The translations under genes and the position numbers were made by a program. A stretch of 64,000 nucleotides of DNA, from contig CACFAT010000001.1 of assembly GCA_902564385.1 (NCBI GenBank), forward strand, positions 186,001 to 250,000, written 5' to 3'. Position 1 is the stretch's first letter. Every line of letters starts with the position of its first letter. Origin of the DNA: an uncultured Pelagibacteraceae bacterium (lineage in GTDB: Bacteria > Pseudomonadota > Alphaproteobacteria > Pelagibacterales > Pelagibacteraceae). The notes under the pieces are model-generated. The model worked only from the letters and a program-made list of their open reading frames with translations. It was not told the origin of the DNA and searched no databases. Positions 24,737 through 33,776 of this stretch are shown in pieces.

Positions 24737-25863
24737 AAGTGTCTTAATTTAAATTTTGTAATTAATAAAATATAAAAATAAAATAATGATATTAAAATAA
24801 TCGGTAAAATTATAAAAAATATTTCAATATGGATTGATAAATGTATAAATTTGTAACTTAATTCAGAAAATAGTATTATTAAAAAACCTATAAAAAATAA
24901 AAAAGACTTATAATAATTTCCTAAATTTTTAATCTTTGGTTTAAGAATAACTAATGAACTTACAAGTGATAGGATTATAATATAAGTTGGATTTATAGCT
25001 CGCTTAAAAATCTCTTCATAAATTTCTTTTATTAAAAACGAATTTTCTCCACCACATCTTAAATTTTTATCTTTTCTTTTGCTTATGTATCTCTGTAAAC
25101 AAAATAACAATAGAGACGTATTTGTCTCATTTAATTTAGTAACTTGTCTTGTTTTTGAATTTAAATTAGATAAATCATAAGTTGTTTCTTTAAAACTTAG
25201 ATTAAAACTACCTTGATTATTTATGTTAGTAATTTTACCATCAAATAGTTTAAAACTAAAATCATTTATTTTGCTAATTAGAACACCTTCATTCGCAATT
25301 ATTATTTTTTTTTCATTATTTTTTAAATTTTCTTTAATATAGATACCTTTTAAATTTCCATTATCATCATGTTCTTCTACAAAAATTGTTAAATTTTGCA
25401 TTAAATTTAAAAATTTTTTTTCTTCAACAAGTTTTGGAAAAAAATCTAAAGATGAGTTTTTAAGATAATTTTGAGCTAAATTTTGTGTTAAGGGAACAAT
25501 ATATAAGTTTAAAGATAATTGTAATATCAAAAAAGAAATTGAGAAAATTCCAATAAAGTTAATAAAAGATATTTTTTTTATACCATTTGTCCAAAAAACA
25601 AGAATTTCGTTACTTTCTTCATATCTATTAAATATTACGAATAAAGTTAAAAAATATGTAAATATTAAAAGCTTGCTAAAGATTTTAGGCAGATTGAGCA
25701 GTGTATAGGTAAAATAAACATTTATAGAATGCCCTTTTTCTGTGACAATATCTAAAAGATTAACCCCCTGAATAACCCATACAATAGATGTAATAGCAAG
25801 CGAGGATAATAGAAAAAATATTAAAATATCACTCGATAATTTACGAAAAATTAATTTATTCAT
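24733..25863 (-). CDS. lptF: LPS export system permease LptF
   Basis: LptF pairs with LptG in the LPS extraction ABC transporter. The 376-residue YjgP/YjgQ-family protein begins MNKLIFRKLSSDILIFFLLSSLAITSIVW, has the coupling-helix region ESNEILVFWTNGIKKIS near residue 85, a periplasmic domain, and three C-terminal helices. It is the first gene of the lipopolysaccharide run, 54 bp from the divergent pepA. The ATPase gene lptB is not in this window. The order lptF-lptG-lptD-surA-pdxA-rsmA is a strong alphaproteobacterial signature. Confidence 0.88.
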   Translation of the reverse strand: MNKLIFRKLSSDILIFFLLSSLAITSIVWVIQGVNLLDIVTEKGHSINVYFTYTLLNLPKIFSKLLIFTYFLTLFVIFNRYEESNEILVFWTNGIKKISFINFIGIFSISFLILQLSLNLYIVPLTQNLAQNYLKNSSLDFFPKLVEEKKFLNLMQNLTIFVEEHDDNGNLKGIYIKENLKNNEKKIIIANEGVLISKINDFSFKLFDGKITNINNQGSFNLSFKETTYDLSNLNSKTRQVTKLNETNTSLLLFCLQRYISKRKDKNLRCGGENSFLIKEIYEEIFKRAINPTYIIILSLVSSLVILKPKIKNLGNYYKSFLFFIGFLIILFSELSYKFIHLSIHIEIFFIILPIILISLFYFYILLITKFKLRHL

Positions 25864-25917
25864 TGAAATTAGTAATTTAATAAATATACAACAATATCTA
25901 TTAAATATTTCAAAAAA

Positions 25918-27354
25918 ATGAAGCTAAAATTAGATTTTGTAAGTAAAGTACCCAAAGTAGCCAAAGATTATCAGGTTATTTTACTAAAAGATAAATCAAG
26001 TCAAAACAAAATCTCTAAATCTCTAAATAAATCTATATTTGTTAATAAATTGTTCTTGGAGAAAAAATTTCTTGTTCAAAATATAAATGACAAAATTTAT
26101 ATTTTTGTAAATTGTTTGAAGTCTAAAACTTCTTTAGATTATGAAAAACTTGGATCTAATTTATTCCTTTTTTTAAAGAACAATAAAATTGAAAAATCTT
26201 TTTTTGAAACAGAATTATCTGGTATTACTAATATTCAATTAGAGAAGTTTTTGCATGGTGCGCAACTTAAATCATATGAATTTAATGTTTATAAAACTGA
26301 TAAATCAAAAAACATAATAATAAACTTATTTGTGGTAGGGTACAATTCAAAAAAAACAAATGTTTTAAGAAATAAATTAAATTCACTTTTAGAGGGTGTC
26401 TTTCTTACTAGAGATCTAGTATCTGAGCCAGGAAATATTTTGCATCCAGACGAATATGCAAGACGTATTGTTAAATTAAGAAAATTTGGATTAAAAGTTA
26501 CTGTATATGATCAAAAAAAATTAAAAAGAATGGGTATGAATGCTTTATTGGGTGTAGGCCAAGGGAGTGTCAGAGGTTCATATTTAGTAACTATAGAATG
26601 GAAAGGCACTAAAAGTAAATCTAAACCTTTGGCATTTGTTGGAAAAGGTGTGTGCTTCGATACTGGAGGTTATTCTTTAAAACCAGCAAAATTTATGGAA
26701 GATATGACCTATGATATGGCAGGCTCAGCTACTGTCGTTGGTTTAATGAAAACCCTTGCATTAAGAAAATCAAAAATTAACGCAGTTGGAGTGGTTGGAC
26801 TTGTTGAAAATATGGTAAGTGGAAATGCTCAAAGACCTGGTGATATCGTTAAATCATATAGTGGAAAAACAATTGAGATTTTAAATACTGATGCTGAAGG
26901 AAGATTAGTTTTAGCTGACGCTTTAACATTTACAGAAGAAAAATTTAAGCCGCAATTTATTGTTGATTTAGCAACATTAACTGGGGCTATAATTGTTTCT
27001 CTTGGCTCAGAATATGCAGGTCTATTTTCAAATAATGATAAATTATCTAAACAACTAATTGATGCGGGAGAAAGTGTTGAAGAAAAACTTTGGAGAATGC
27101 CTTTAAACGAAAACTTTGACAAACTAATAAATTCAAAAAATGCGGATATGCAAAACATTAATTATGTAGGTGGAGCAGGTTCGACTACAGCAGCACAATT
27201 TTTGCAAAGGTTTATAATAAATAAAACTCCTTGGGCTCACTTAGATATTGCTGGTATGGCATTTTCAAAATATGGAGGAGCGCTTAACTCTGGTGGTGCA
27301 ACTGGTTATGGAGTAAGATTGTTAAATAAATTAATAGAAGATAACTATGAATAA
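25918..27354 (+). CDS. pepA: Leucyl aminopeptidase (M17)
   Basis: PepA is a hexameric two-metal aminopeptidase releasing N-terminal residues from peptides. The 478-residue protein has a diverged N-terminal domain and a C-terminal catalytic domain with SEPGNILHPDEYA near 172, LAFVGKGVCFDTGGYSLKPAKFMEDMTYDMAGSA near 240-275 (metal ligands Lys, Asp), and the M17 signature NTDAEGRLVLADAL near 325. Divergent from lptF, as in other alphaproteobacteria. The holC gene that often follows it is absent; ndk starts inside its last 8 bp. It could also bind DNA as E. coli PepA does, but nothing here shows that. Confidence 0.95.
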   Translation: MKLKLDFVSKVPKVAKDYQVILLKDKSSQNKISKSLNKSIFVNKLFLEKKFLVQNINDKIYIFVNCLKSKTSLDYEKLGSNLFLFLKNNKIEKSFFETELSGITNIQLEKFLHGAQLKSYEFNVYKTDKSKNIIINLFVVGYNSKKTNVLRNKLNSLLEGVFLTRDLVSEPGNILHPDEYARRIVKLRKFGLKVTVYDQKKLKRMGMNALLGVGQGSVRGSYLVTIEWKGTKSKSKPLAFVGKGVCFDTGGYSLKPAKFMEDMTYDMAGSATVVGLMKTLALRKSKINAVGVVGLVENMVSGNAQRPGDIVKSYSGKTIEILNTDAEGRLVLADALTFTEEKFKPQFIVDLATLTGAIIVSLGSEYAGLFSNNDKLSKQLIDAGESVEEKLWRMPLNENFDKLINSKNADMQNINYVGGAGSTTAAQFLQRFIINKTPWAHLDIAGMAFSKYGGALNSGGATGYGVRLLNKLIEDNYE

Positions 27355-27757
27355 TATTGAGCAAACTCTATCGATAATTAAACCAGATGCGGTTGAAAGA
27401 AATCTGCAAGATCAAATTAAGCAGGAATTTACAAATAAAGGATTTGAAATAATAAAAGAAAAAAAAATTCATATATCTAAAGAGGAAGCCGAAAGATTTT
27501 ATAAAGTACATGAATCCAAACCATTTTATAACGATTTATGTACTTACCTATCATCAGGTCCTATTGTTGTCATGACTTTACAACGAGAAAATGCAGTTGC
27601 AGAAAATAGAAAGTTAATGGGGGCAACAAATCCAGTAGATGCAGAGGAGGGCACTTTGAGGAAAAAATACGGTATTTCAATTGATAAAAACTCTGTTCAT
27701 GGTTCAGATAGCCCGGAAAATGCTAAGATTGAATTAGATTTTTTTTTTAATCACTAG
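27347..27757 (+). CDS. ndk: Nucleoside diphosphate kinase
   Basis: Ndk transfers the gamma phosphate from ATP to nucleoside diphosphates via a phosphohistidine. The 136-residue protein shows TLSIIKPDAVERN near residue 7, RKLMGATNPVDAEEGTLRKKYG near 85-106, and the active-site histidine in NSVHGSDSPENA near 117. Length is typical. Start overlaps pepA by 8 bp; the 3' end overlaps convergent purN by 11 bp. Confidence 0.97.
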   Translation: MNNIEQTLSIIKPDAVERNLQDQIKQEFTNKGFEIIKEKKIHISKEEAERFYKVHESKPFYNDLCTYLSSGPIVVMTLQRENAVAENRKLMGATNPVDAEEGTLRKKYGISIDKNSVHGSDSPENAKIELDFFFNH

Positions 27758-28325
27758 ATAATAATTTAATAACTGCTTTAGGGTATATTCTATGCTCAAT
27801 TTTTAAAACTTTTTTTTCTAAACTTTTTCTAGTATCTGATTTTAAAATTTTTATTTTTTTTTGTAATATAATTTTACCTGAATCTAATTTATCATTAACA
27901 ATATGAACTGTAGCTCCAGAGTATTTATCTTTATTTTGAATTGCTCTATCATGTGTATTTAATCCTTTATACTTTGGCAGAAGAGACGGGTGAATATTAA
28001 GTATAGTTTTATTTAATTTTTTTATAAATTTACCTGAAAGTATTCTCATAAATCCTGCTAAACAAATCAAATCAACATTATTCCTCCTTAATATTTTAAA
28101 CAAACGATCTTCAAAACTTTTTCTATTAGAGTATTTAATAACGATATTATTGATATTGGATTTATTTGCATAATCTAATCCTTTTGCACTAAAGTTATCA
28201 GAGACAACCAGCACAATTCTAATGAAAGATTTTTTTGTTTTTGAATATTTTATTAATGATCTTAGATTGCTGCCTCTACCACTTATTAATACTGCAGTAT
28301 TTTTTTTACCAGATGACTTTTCCAC
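27747..28325 (-). CDS. purN: Phosphoribosylglycinamide formyltransferase
   Basis: PurN formylates GAR with 10-formyl-THF in purine synthesis. The 192-residue protein contains the N-terminal VLISGRGSNLRSLI (phosphate-binding), ICLAGFMRILS near 88, and the active-site NIHPSLLPKYKGLNTHDRAI near 110 with the catalytic Asn and His, then GATVHIVNDKLDSG (catalytic Asp) near 140. It overlaps purM by 20 bp and follows it, the standard purM-purN operon. Confidence 0.95.
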   Translation of the reverse strand: MEKSSGKKNTAVLISGRGSNLRSLIKYSKTKKSFIRIVLVVSDNFSAKGLDYANKSNINNIVIKYSNRKSFEDRLFKILRRNNVDLICLAGFMRILSGKFIKKLNKTILNIHPSLLPKYKGLNTHDRAIQNKDKYSGATVHIVNDKLDSGKIILQKKIKILKSDTRKSLEKKVLKIEHRIYPKAVIKLLSSD

Positions 28326-29328
28326 TCAACTTTACTTTTTTTGAATTTTTTGTAATTTTTCCAATAACATATGGTTTATATTTTTTTGGAAAATATCCTA
28401 TTATTTTTTTGTAGTTTGAGCGTTTTACTATTAAACAAAAACCTACACCACAATTAAAAGTTTTTAACATTTCTTGATCGCTAACTCCTTGACTTTTTAG
28501 CCATCTAAATATTTTTAATGTTTTTATTTTTTCTAAATTTATTTCAGCACAATAATTATCTGGTATTATTCTTTTAATATTGTCATTTAAGCCACCTCCT
28601 GTAATATTTGCGCAAGCATTCAAATACTTTTTTTTAATTAATTCTAGTATATGCATTACATATATTTTTGTTGGTACCAATAATTCTTTTTTTAAAAATG
28701 AGTTTTTTTTTAAATTAATTTTCTTTTTTTTTATAATATGTCTTACTAAGGAATATCCATTTGAGTGTAGACCACTGGAAGGTATTGCTAGCACTAAATC
28801 TTTTTCTTTTATTTTATTTAATAATATTTTATCTTTATCTACCAGGCCTAAAGAAAATCCTGCAATATCAAATTTCCCTTTAGAATATGTTCCGGGCATT
28901 TCTGCAGTTTCTCCACCAACTAACTCACAGTCAGCTAATTTGCAGCCTTTAATAATCCCACTAATTATACTTTTTAGTTTTTTATAATCGATTTTTTCGA
29001 CTGATATGTAATCTAAAAATAGCAAAGGTTTTGCACCTTGAACTATAATGTCATTTACACACATAGCCACAAGATCCACTCCAATTGTATCAAATTTACC
29101 TAGTTGATTTGCAACTTCAATTTTTGTACCAACCCCATCTGTGCTAGTTACAAGATATGGATTTTTTAAATTACGCGGCAGTTTTGTAAGTGCTCCAAAT
29201 CCTCCAATATTCTCAAAATGACCACTTTTTTTTGATTTTTTTGTACTTGAGGATATAAATTTAATAAATTTATCTGCTTTTTTTATGCTTACGCCACTTT
29301 TCTCATATGTAAAATTTTTCGATCTCAT
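28306..29328 (-). CDS. purM: Phosphoribosylformylglycinamidine cyclo-ligase
   Basis: PurM (AIR synthetase) closes the imidazole ring in purine synthesis. The 340-residue protein has TYEKSGVSIKKADKF at the N-terminus, TSTDGVGTKIEVA near 60, DLVAMCVNDIIVQGAKPLLFLDYI near 85, CELVGGETAEMPG near 133, and AIPSSGLHSNGYSLVR near 178, then NITGGGLNDNIKRI. Its start is only 9 bp from the divergent DUF2066 start, so its promoter must lie inside that gene's coding region. Confidence 0.96.
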   Translation of the reverse strand: MRSKNFTYEKSGVSIKKADKFIKFISSSTKKSKKSGHFENIGGFGALTKLPRNLKNPYLVTSTDGVGTKIEVANQLGKFDTIGVDLVAMCVNDIIVQGAKPLLFLDYISVEKIDYKKLKSIISGIIKGCKLADCELVGGETAEMPGTYSKGKFDIAGFSLGLVDKDKILLNKIKEKDLVLAIPSSGLHSNGYSLVRHIIKKKKINLKKNSFLKKELLVPTKIYVMHILELIKKKYLNACANITGGGLNDNIKRIIPDNYCAEINLEKIKTLKIFRWLKSQGVSDQEMLKTFNCGVGFCLIVKRSNYKKIIGYFPKKYKPYVIGKITKNSKKVKLSGKVIW

Positions 29329-29337
29329 GTTTAAATT

Positions 29338-30414
29338 ATGTTTTTAATCAAAAATAAAATTAATATTTACTTATACTTTTTTTTTTTACTTTTCATTTTA
29401 GTTTTTATCAAGTTTTCCACAACTATAGTGCTTGCAGACAATTACACAGTTAAAAATATTAAAATTAAAGAACAATACGACATAAATTTTAACAAAGAAG
29501 AGGTAATAAAAAAGGGTTTCGAAAAAGGATTTAAAACATTAATTTTTAGAATTGTAGAAAGTAAAGATAAATATTTATTTAAAGATATATCAAAAAATAA
29601 AATTACGTCATTAATTGACAATTTTTCCATAACAAATGAAAAATTTGTAAACAATAATTATGAGGTTGATTTTGAGGTCAAGTTTGACAAAAAAAAATTA
29701 TTATCATTTATTAGAGGAAAAAATGTTATTTCTTCTGTTCCGAAAGATACAGATGTTCTTTTTATACCAATTTTAATTGATACACAGAGTAATGAAATCA
29801 AGTTTTTTGATCAAAATTATTTTTATAACAATTGGAACAATGTTAATAAAAATTATTTTTTATTAAATTATAATTTACCAGATGAAAATATTGAAAATTT
29901 TCGTTTTTTTCAAAAAATAAAAAATAATATTGAAAACAACGATTTATCTGAGATTACAAATAAGTATAACTTCGAAAATATTTTTGTTGTAATATTTTAC
30001 AAAAATAAGACAAATTTACAAATATTTTCCAAAATTAGTTTTTCAAATTTAAAATTTAAATTTAATTATAAAAAAAAAAATATTAATTATGAGGATAATA
30101 AAATATTAGACCAAATTATTTTAAATTTAAAAAATTTATACGAAGACAAGTGGAAGTTAATTAATAAAATCAATACCTCAATTACAATACCCATAAAAAT
30201 TTCAATAAAAAACAATAATTTCATAACTTCTGACAAATTAGAAAATATATTAAATCAATCAGATTTTGTATATGAATATGAAATAGAAAAAATGAATAGT
30301 GAAGAAATTATATATAAAATTATTTATAATAATAATCCTGAAAAATTTCTAAATACTTTAAAAGTCAACGATATAAATATAAATTCATCCAGTGATGTTT
30401 GGAATATAGAATGA
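29338..30414 (+). CDS. DUF2066-family secreted protein
   Basis: This 358-residue protein has a signal peptide or anchor (a long hydrophobic stretch, about residues 10-30, ending VLADN) and an N-terminal domain resembling DUF2066: an alternating segment with EEVIKKGFEKGFKTLIFRIV, then FSITNEKFVNNNYEVDFEVKFDKKKLLSFIRG near residue 95-125. Function is unknown. The assignment gains weight from context: DUF2066 genes lie between purM and the hda-like gene in many alphaproteobacteria. Extremely Asn/Lys/Ile-rich composition. It overlaps the Hda gene by 4 bp. The perM (AI-2E family) gene often found here is missing. Confidence 0.65.
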   Translation: MFLIKNKINIYLYFFFLLFILVFIKFSTTIVLADNYTVKNIKIKEQYDINFNKEEVIKKGFEKGFKTLIFRIVESKDKYLFKDISKNKITSLIDNFSITNEKFVNNNYEVDFEVKFDKKKLLSFIRGKNVISSVPKDTDVLFIPILIDTQSNEIKFFDQNYFYNNWNNVNKNYFLLNYNLPDENIENFRFFQKIKNNIENNDLSEITNKYNFENIFVVIFYKNKTNLQIFSKISFSNLKFKFNYKKKNINYEDNKILDQIILNLKNLYEDKWKLINKINTSITIPIKISIKNNNFITSDKLENILNQSDFVYEYEIEKMNSEEIIYKIIYNNNPEKFLNTLKVNDININSSSDVWNIE

Positions 30415-31070
30415 GAGAATTAGATCAAAAACTCCTAGACTTTGGAATTGCTGAAAGTTTTGATGAAAATGATTATTATGTATCCAAAAGTAATTATTTT
30501 GCAAAAAACATTATAGAGTCTTGGCCTAAATGGGAAAAAAAAATTGTCAACTTGGCTGGAGAAGAACATTCTGGAAAAACTCACTTATCAAATATATTTA
30601 AAAAAAAAAGTAATGCTTTATATTTGTATAGCAACAATATTGAAGATCAGACTTTAAAAAAAATTAAACTTTCAAATAATATAATAATTGAAGACTTAGA
30701 AGAAAGTTTTGACGAAAAACTTCTTTATTCGATTTTCAATTTAGCTGAACAAGATAATAAATATTTGTTAATCTCATCAAAAAAACCAATAGATACAATG
30801 AAATTCACACTTCCAGATTTAGTATCAAGATTAAAGAATTGCATAATTGCTAAAATTGAACAGCCAGACGATGAGTTGATTTATGCAATAATTTTAAAAA
30901 GTTTCTCCGATAGACAAATTAAATTGGATAATAAAATTATAGATTATATTATAAAAAGAATTGCTAGATCGTATAGCAAAATGCACGAATTTATATATAA
31001 GATTGATGAATTGAGTTTAAAGAAAAAGAAATCTATTAATTTTAAAATAATAAAAGAGATAATAAATTGA
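30411..31070 (+). CDS. hda: DnaA-related protein, Hda-like
   Basis: Hda-type proteins are short DnaA paralogues that act with the sliding clamp to inactivate ATP-DnaA and prevent re-initiation. The roughly 219-residue protein has a clamp-binding-like N-terminus (QKLLDFG), a Walker A motif NLAGEEHSGKTHLSNIF near residue 45, a Walker B-like IIIEDLEES near 87, a sensor-1 segment LISSKKP, and a C-terminal AAA+ lid. The DnaA DNA-binding domain IV is absent. I start it at the ATG overlapping the DUF2066 stop (ATGA); a TTG four codons earlier is possible. Its position before aspS and after purM supports the assignment. Confidence 0.82.
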   Translation: MRELDQKLLDFGIAESFDENDYYVSKSNYFAKNIIESWPKWEKKIVNLAGEEHSGKTHLSNIFKKKSNALYLYSNNIEDQTLKKIKLSNNIIIEDLEESFDEKLLYSIFNLAEQDNKYLLISSKKPIDTMKFTLPDLVSRLKNCIIAKIEQPDDELIYAIILKSFSDRQIKLDNKIIDYIIKRIARSYSKMHEFIYKIDELSLKKKKSINFKIIKEIIN

Positions 31071-32848
31071 GCAAATACAGAACACACACTTGCGGAGAAC
31101 TAAGTTTAAATAACAAAGATCAAACAATAAAGTTATCAGGCTGGATAAATAAGAAAAGAGATCATGGTAATCTATTATTTTTAGATTTAAGAGATCACTA
31201 TGGACTAACTCAATGTGTAATTGATGAGGGTAAAAAAATTTTTAAAGAAATAGAAAAACTTCCATTAGAGACTGTTATACAAGTTGAAGGTAAAGTTTTA
31301 ATGAGAGAAAAAGATACAATAAATAAAAATTTAAATACTGGAGAAATTGAAGTAGGAATTGAAAAATATAGAATACTAGCAAGTACTAAGGAATTACCAC
31401 TACCTGTATTTTCAGATCAAGAATATTCTGAAGAAATCAGACTAAAGTATAGATTTTTAGATTTAAGGAGAAATAAAATTCATAGTAATATTATTTTAAG
31501 ATCTAAAATTATTTCGTTTATTAGATCTGAGATGCAAAAATACGGTTTTTTAGAATATCAAACACCAATATTAACTTCATCTAGCCCAGAAGGCGCTAGA
31601 GACTTTTTAGTACCAAGTAGGCTAAACCCCGGTAAATTTTACGCTTTACCTCAAGCGCCTCAGCAATTTAAACAATTAATCATGGTGTCTGGTTTTGATA
31701 AATATTTTCAAATTGCACCATGTTTTAGAGATGAAGATGCAAGAGCGGATAGAAGTCCAGGAGAGTTTTATCAACTTGATCTGGAAATGTCTTTCGTAGA
31801 ACAAGAGGATGTATTCAAAATAGTTGAAGAATTATTTGTAAATTTATTTAAAAAATTTTCCTCTAAAAAATTACTCCATGAAAAATTTCCCAGAATTCCT
31901 TTTACAGAGGCTATGCTTAAATATGGTTCTGATAAACCAGATTTGAGAAATCCTTTGGAAATAGCAGATATCACTGAAATATTTAAAAGGGATGATGTTA
32001 ACTTTGAAATATTTAAAAAATTAGTAATTAAAGGATCGATAGTAAGAGGAATCGTTACAAAAAATACATCTGAAAAACCAAGAAGTTTTTTTGATGGAAT
32101 TGATAAATGGGCAAAAGACGAAGGATCGTCGGGTCTTGCATATTTTTCTATTGAAAATTCAGATAAATTAATTGCGAAAGGACCTGTGGGGAAATTTTTT
32201 TCTGTAGAGTCCCTGAAAGAGATAATGACGAAAATGAATGCTGAAGCAGGTGATACAATATTTATGTCTTGTGGAAATAAATCTGAAGTTGAGAAATTAT
32301 TAAGTAATGCGAGAAATAAAATAGCAAATGAATTAAATTTAATCGACGAAAATGTTTTTTCATTTTGTTGGGTAGTTGATTATCCAATGTTTGAAATAGA
32401 TGAAAATACTAAAAAGATTGAATTTAGTCACAACCCTTTTTCTATGCCGCAAGGAGACACTGATAATTTAGATCTTTCAGAACCACTGAAACTAAAAGCT
32501 TTTCAATATGATATTGTATGTAACGGTATTGAATTGTCTTCTGGAGCGATCAGGAACCATAAGCCTGATTTAATGTATAAACTATTTGAAATCGCTGGCT
32601 ACTCTAAGGAAACAGTAAATGAGAAATTTAGTGGTATGATTAACGCTTTAAGTTATGGCGCACCTCCTCATGGCGGTATAGCCCCCGGTATTGATAGGAT
32701 CGTAATGTTATTAGCAAACGAAAAAAATATTCGAGAGGTAACGATGTTTCCAATGAATCAAAATGCTCAAGATTTAATGATGAATGCACCGTCAGAAGTA
32801 GACGAAAATCAATTAAAAGAACTCAATATTTCAAAAAGAAAAAAATAA
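31067..32848 (+). CDS. aspS: Aspartyl-tRNA synthetase
   Basis: AspS charges tRNA with aspartate. The 593-residue class IIb enzyme starts MSKYRTHTCGELSL, with an OB-fold anticodon-binding domain (GWINKKRDHGNLLFLDLRDHYGLTQCV), motif 1 near 150-170 (FLEYQTPILTSSSPEGARDFLVPSR), motif 2 CFRDEDARADRSPGEFYQLDLEM near 220, the bacterial GAD insertion, and motif 3 GAPPHGGIAPGIDRIVMLL near 535. The start is TTG, overlapping the upstream stop as TTGA; no ATG is available nearby and the N-terminus fits the family. It abuts the convergent gene at 32849 with no gap. Confidence 0.96.
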   Translation: MSKYRTHTCGELSLNNKDQTIKLSGWINKKRDHGNLLFLDLRDHYGLTQCVIDEGKKIFKEIEKLPLETVIQVEGKVLMREKDTINKNLNTGEIEVGIEKYRILASTKELPLPVFSDQEYSEEIRLKYRFLDLRRNKIHSNIILRSKIISFIRSEMQKYGFLEYQTPILTSSSPEGARDFLVPSRLNPGKFYALPQAPQQFKQLIMVSGFDKYFQIAPCFRDEDARADRSPGEFYQLDLEMSFVEQEDVFKIVEELFVNLFKKFSSKKLLHEKFPRIPFTEAMLKYGSDKPDLRNPLEIADITEIFKRDDVNFEIFKKLVIKGSIVRGIVTKNTSEKPRSFFDGIDKWAKDEGSSGLAYFSIENSDKLIAKGPVGKFFSVESLKEIMTKMNAEAGDTIFMSCGNKSEVEKLLSNARNKIANELNLIDENVFSFCWVVDYPMFEIDENTKKIEFSHNPFSMPQGDTDNLDLSEPLKLKAFQYDIVCNGIELSSGAIRNHKPDLMYKLFEIAGYSKETVNEKFSGMINALSYGAPPHGGIAPGIDRIVMLLANEKNIREVTMFPMNQNAQDLMMNAPSEVDENQLKELNISKRKK

Positions 32849-33670
32849 TTATTTTTTTCCTTTAAGGTTTATTCTTATATCCGACAAATCCACTAGTCTC
32901 TTTTTGTAGTCGTTTCTAACAAAACCTTTACTTGTAATGTCTTTTACAAGTTTAATTAGTTGATTTTGATCTTCGCTATCTTGACTTTCATTTGTATCAG
33001 AATTTCCAGTTATAGACGGGGTGTGAGCTAAATCCTCTCTATTTAAATAGGAGATTGCTAGCTCTCTAAAAATATAATCTAATATTGAACTTGCGCTCAT
33101 TATTCGATCATTTCCATAAACTTTTCCAGAAGGCTCAAATTTTGTATCTAAATATGCATTTACAAATTCATCTAGTGGAACTCCATATTGAAGACCTAAT
33201 GATATTGCTATTGCAAAGTTATTCATGAGGGCCTTTACTAACTCACCTTCTTTACTTGTATCGATAAAAATTTCTCCTATTTTACCATCTTCATATTCAC
33301 CAGTATGCAAATATACTTTGTGATCACCTATCGAGGCTTTTTGGATATAACCTTTTCTTCTATCAGGCATACTAAATCTTTTACCAATTTTATCAGTTAT
33401 ATTTTTTTTAAAATTCTCATCAATTGGTTTGGATTTATTACTACTTTTAATATTTTGATTGCTAATTGGTTGTGAAACAATTTCGACTTTACTACTTTTA
33501 GTATCTTGTAGGTTTTTTGTTTTTCTATTATCTAGTTTGACATCAATAATTTCAAATTTTCCATCGTCATTTTTCTCTAATTTATTAAGGTTTTCCTCAT
33601 TTATATCATCTAAATAATGAGATACTTTAAAGCTACATGTGTAATATGTTTCAACTAAATATTTTGCCAT
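32849..33670 (-). CDS. Stand-alone NrdJ C-terminal (TSCPD-type) domain protein
   Basis: The middle of this 273-residue protein matches only the C-terminal region of alphaproteobacterial B12-dependent (class II) ribonucleotide reductase NrdJ. The matching segments are [63 protein letters not shown] and [23 protein letters not shown], residues about 98-225. The radical-bearing catalytic barrel is absent and the only cysteine I see is in YYTCSF near residue 12, so it lacks the C-terminal dithiol pair of a full reductase. The N-terminal 95 residues ([19 protein letters not shown], then a low-complexity linker) are unknown to me. It could be a NrdJb-like partner, a regulator, or a domain reused elsewhere. 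Its stop abuts aspS; upstream is a palindromic spacer. Confidence 0.75.
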   Translation of the reverse strand: MAKYLVETYYTCSFKVSHYLDDINEENLNKLEKNDDGKFEIIDVKLDNRKTKNLQDTKSSKVEIVSQPISNQNIKSSNKSKPIDENFKKNITDKIGKRFSMPDRRKGYIQKASIGDHKVYLHTGEYEDGKIGEIFIDTSKEGELVKALMNNFAIAISLGLQYGVPLDEFVNAYLDTKFEPSGKVYGNDRIMSASSILDYIFRELAISYLNREDLAHTPSITGNSDTNESQDSEDQNQLIKLVKDITSKGFVRNDYKKRLVDLSDIRINLKGKK

Positions 33671-33734
33671 TGTAATCCTATTTGTAAATTGAATCTTGAT
33701 AAGAATTATGTATATACATTTTTCAATTATAGTC

Positions 33735-33754
33735 TAATTGTAAATTTACAATTA
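33735..33754. promoter_or_regulatory. Perfect 20-bp palindrome between nrdJ-like and NDUFA12 genes
   Basis: TAATTGTAAATTTACAATTA is a perfect inverted repeat centred between the two divergent starts. A consensus minus-strand -10 TATAAT (33726-33731) lies 3 bp to its left, and a plus-strand TATAAA (33753-33758) overlaps its right end. The site could therefore control both genes. A half-site-like TTTGTAAATTG recurs near 33680. No NrdR-box consensus is present, and the regulator is unknown. Confidence 0.5.
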
Positions 33755-33776
33755 TAAATTGAAAATAAATAAAAAA

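Noticed and set aside
26829..27158. 109-residue minus-strand frame opposite pepA
   Set aside because: It is fully inside the conserved catalytic half of pepA and shows no family features.
28580..28987. 135-residue plus-strand frame opposite purM
   Set aside because: It lies entirely within purM on the other strand, has no ribosome-binding site and reads like antisense of an A+T-rich gene.
33759..33776. TTG start for the NDUFA12-family gene giving six extra residues
   Set aside because: A -10 candidate at 33753-33758 would place transcription start after it, and the ATG at 33777 fits the family; the TTG remains possible.
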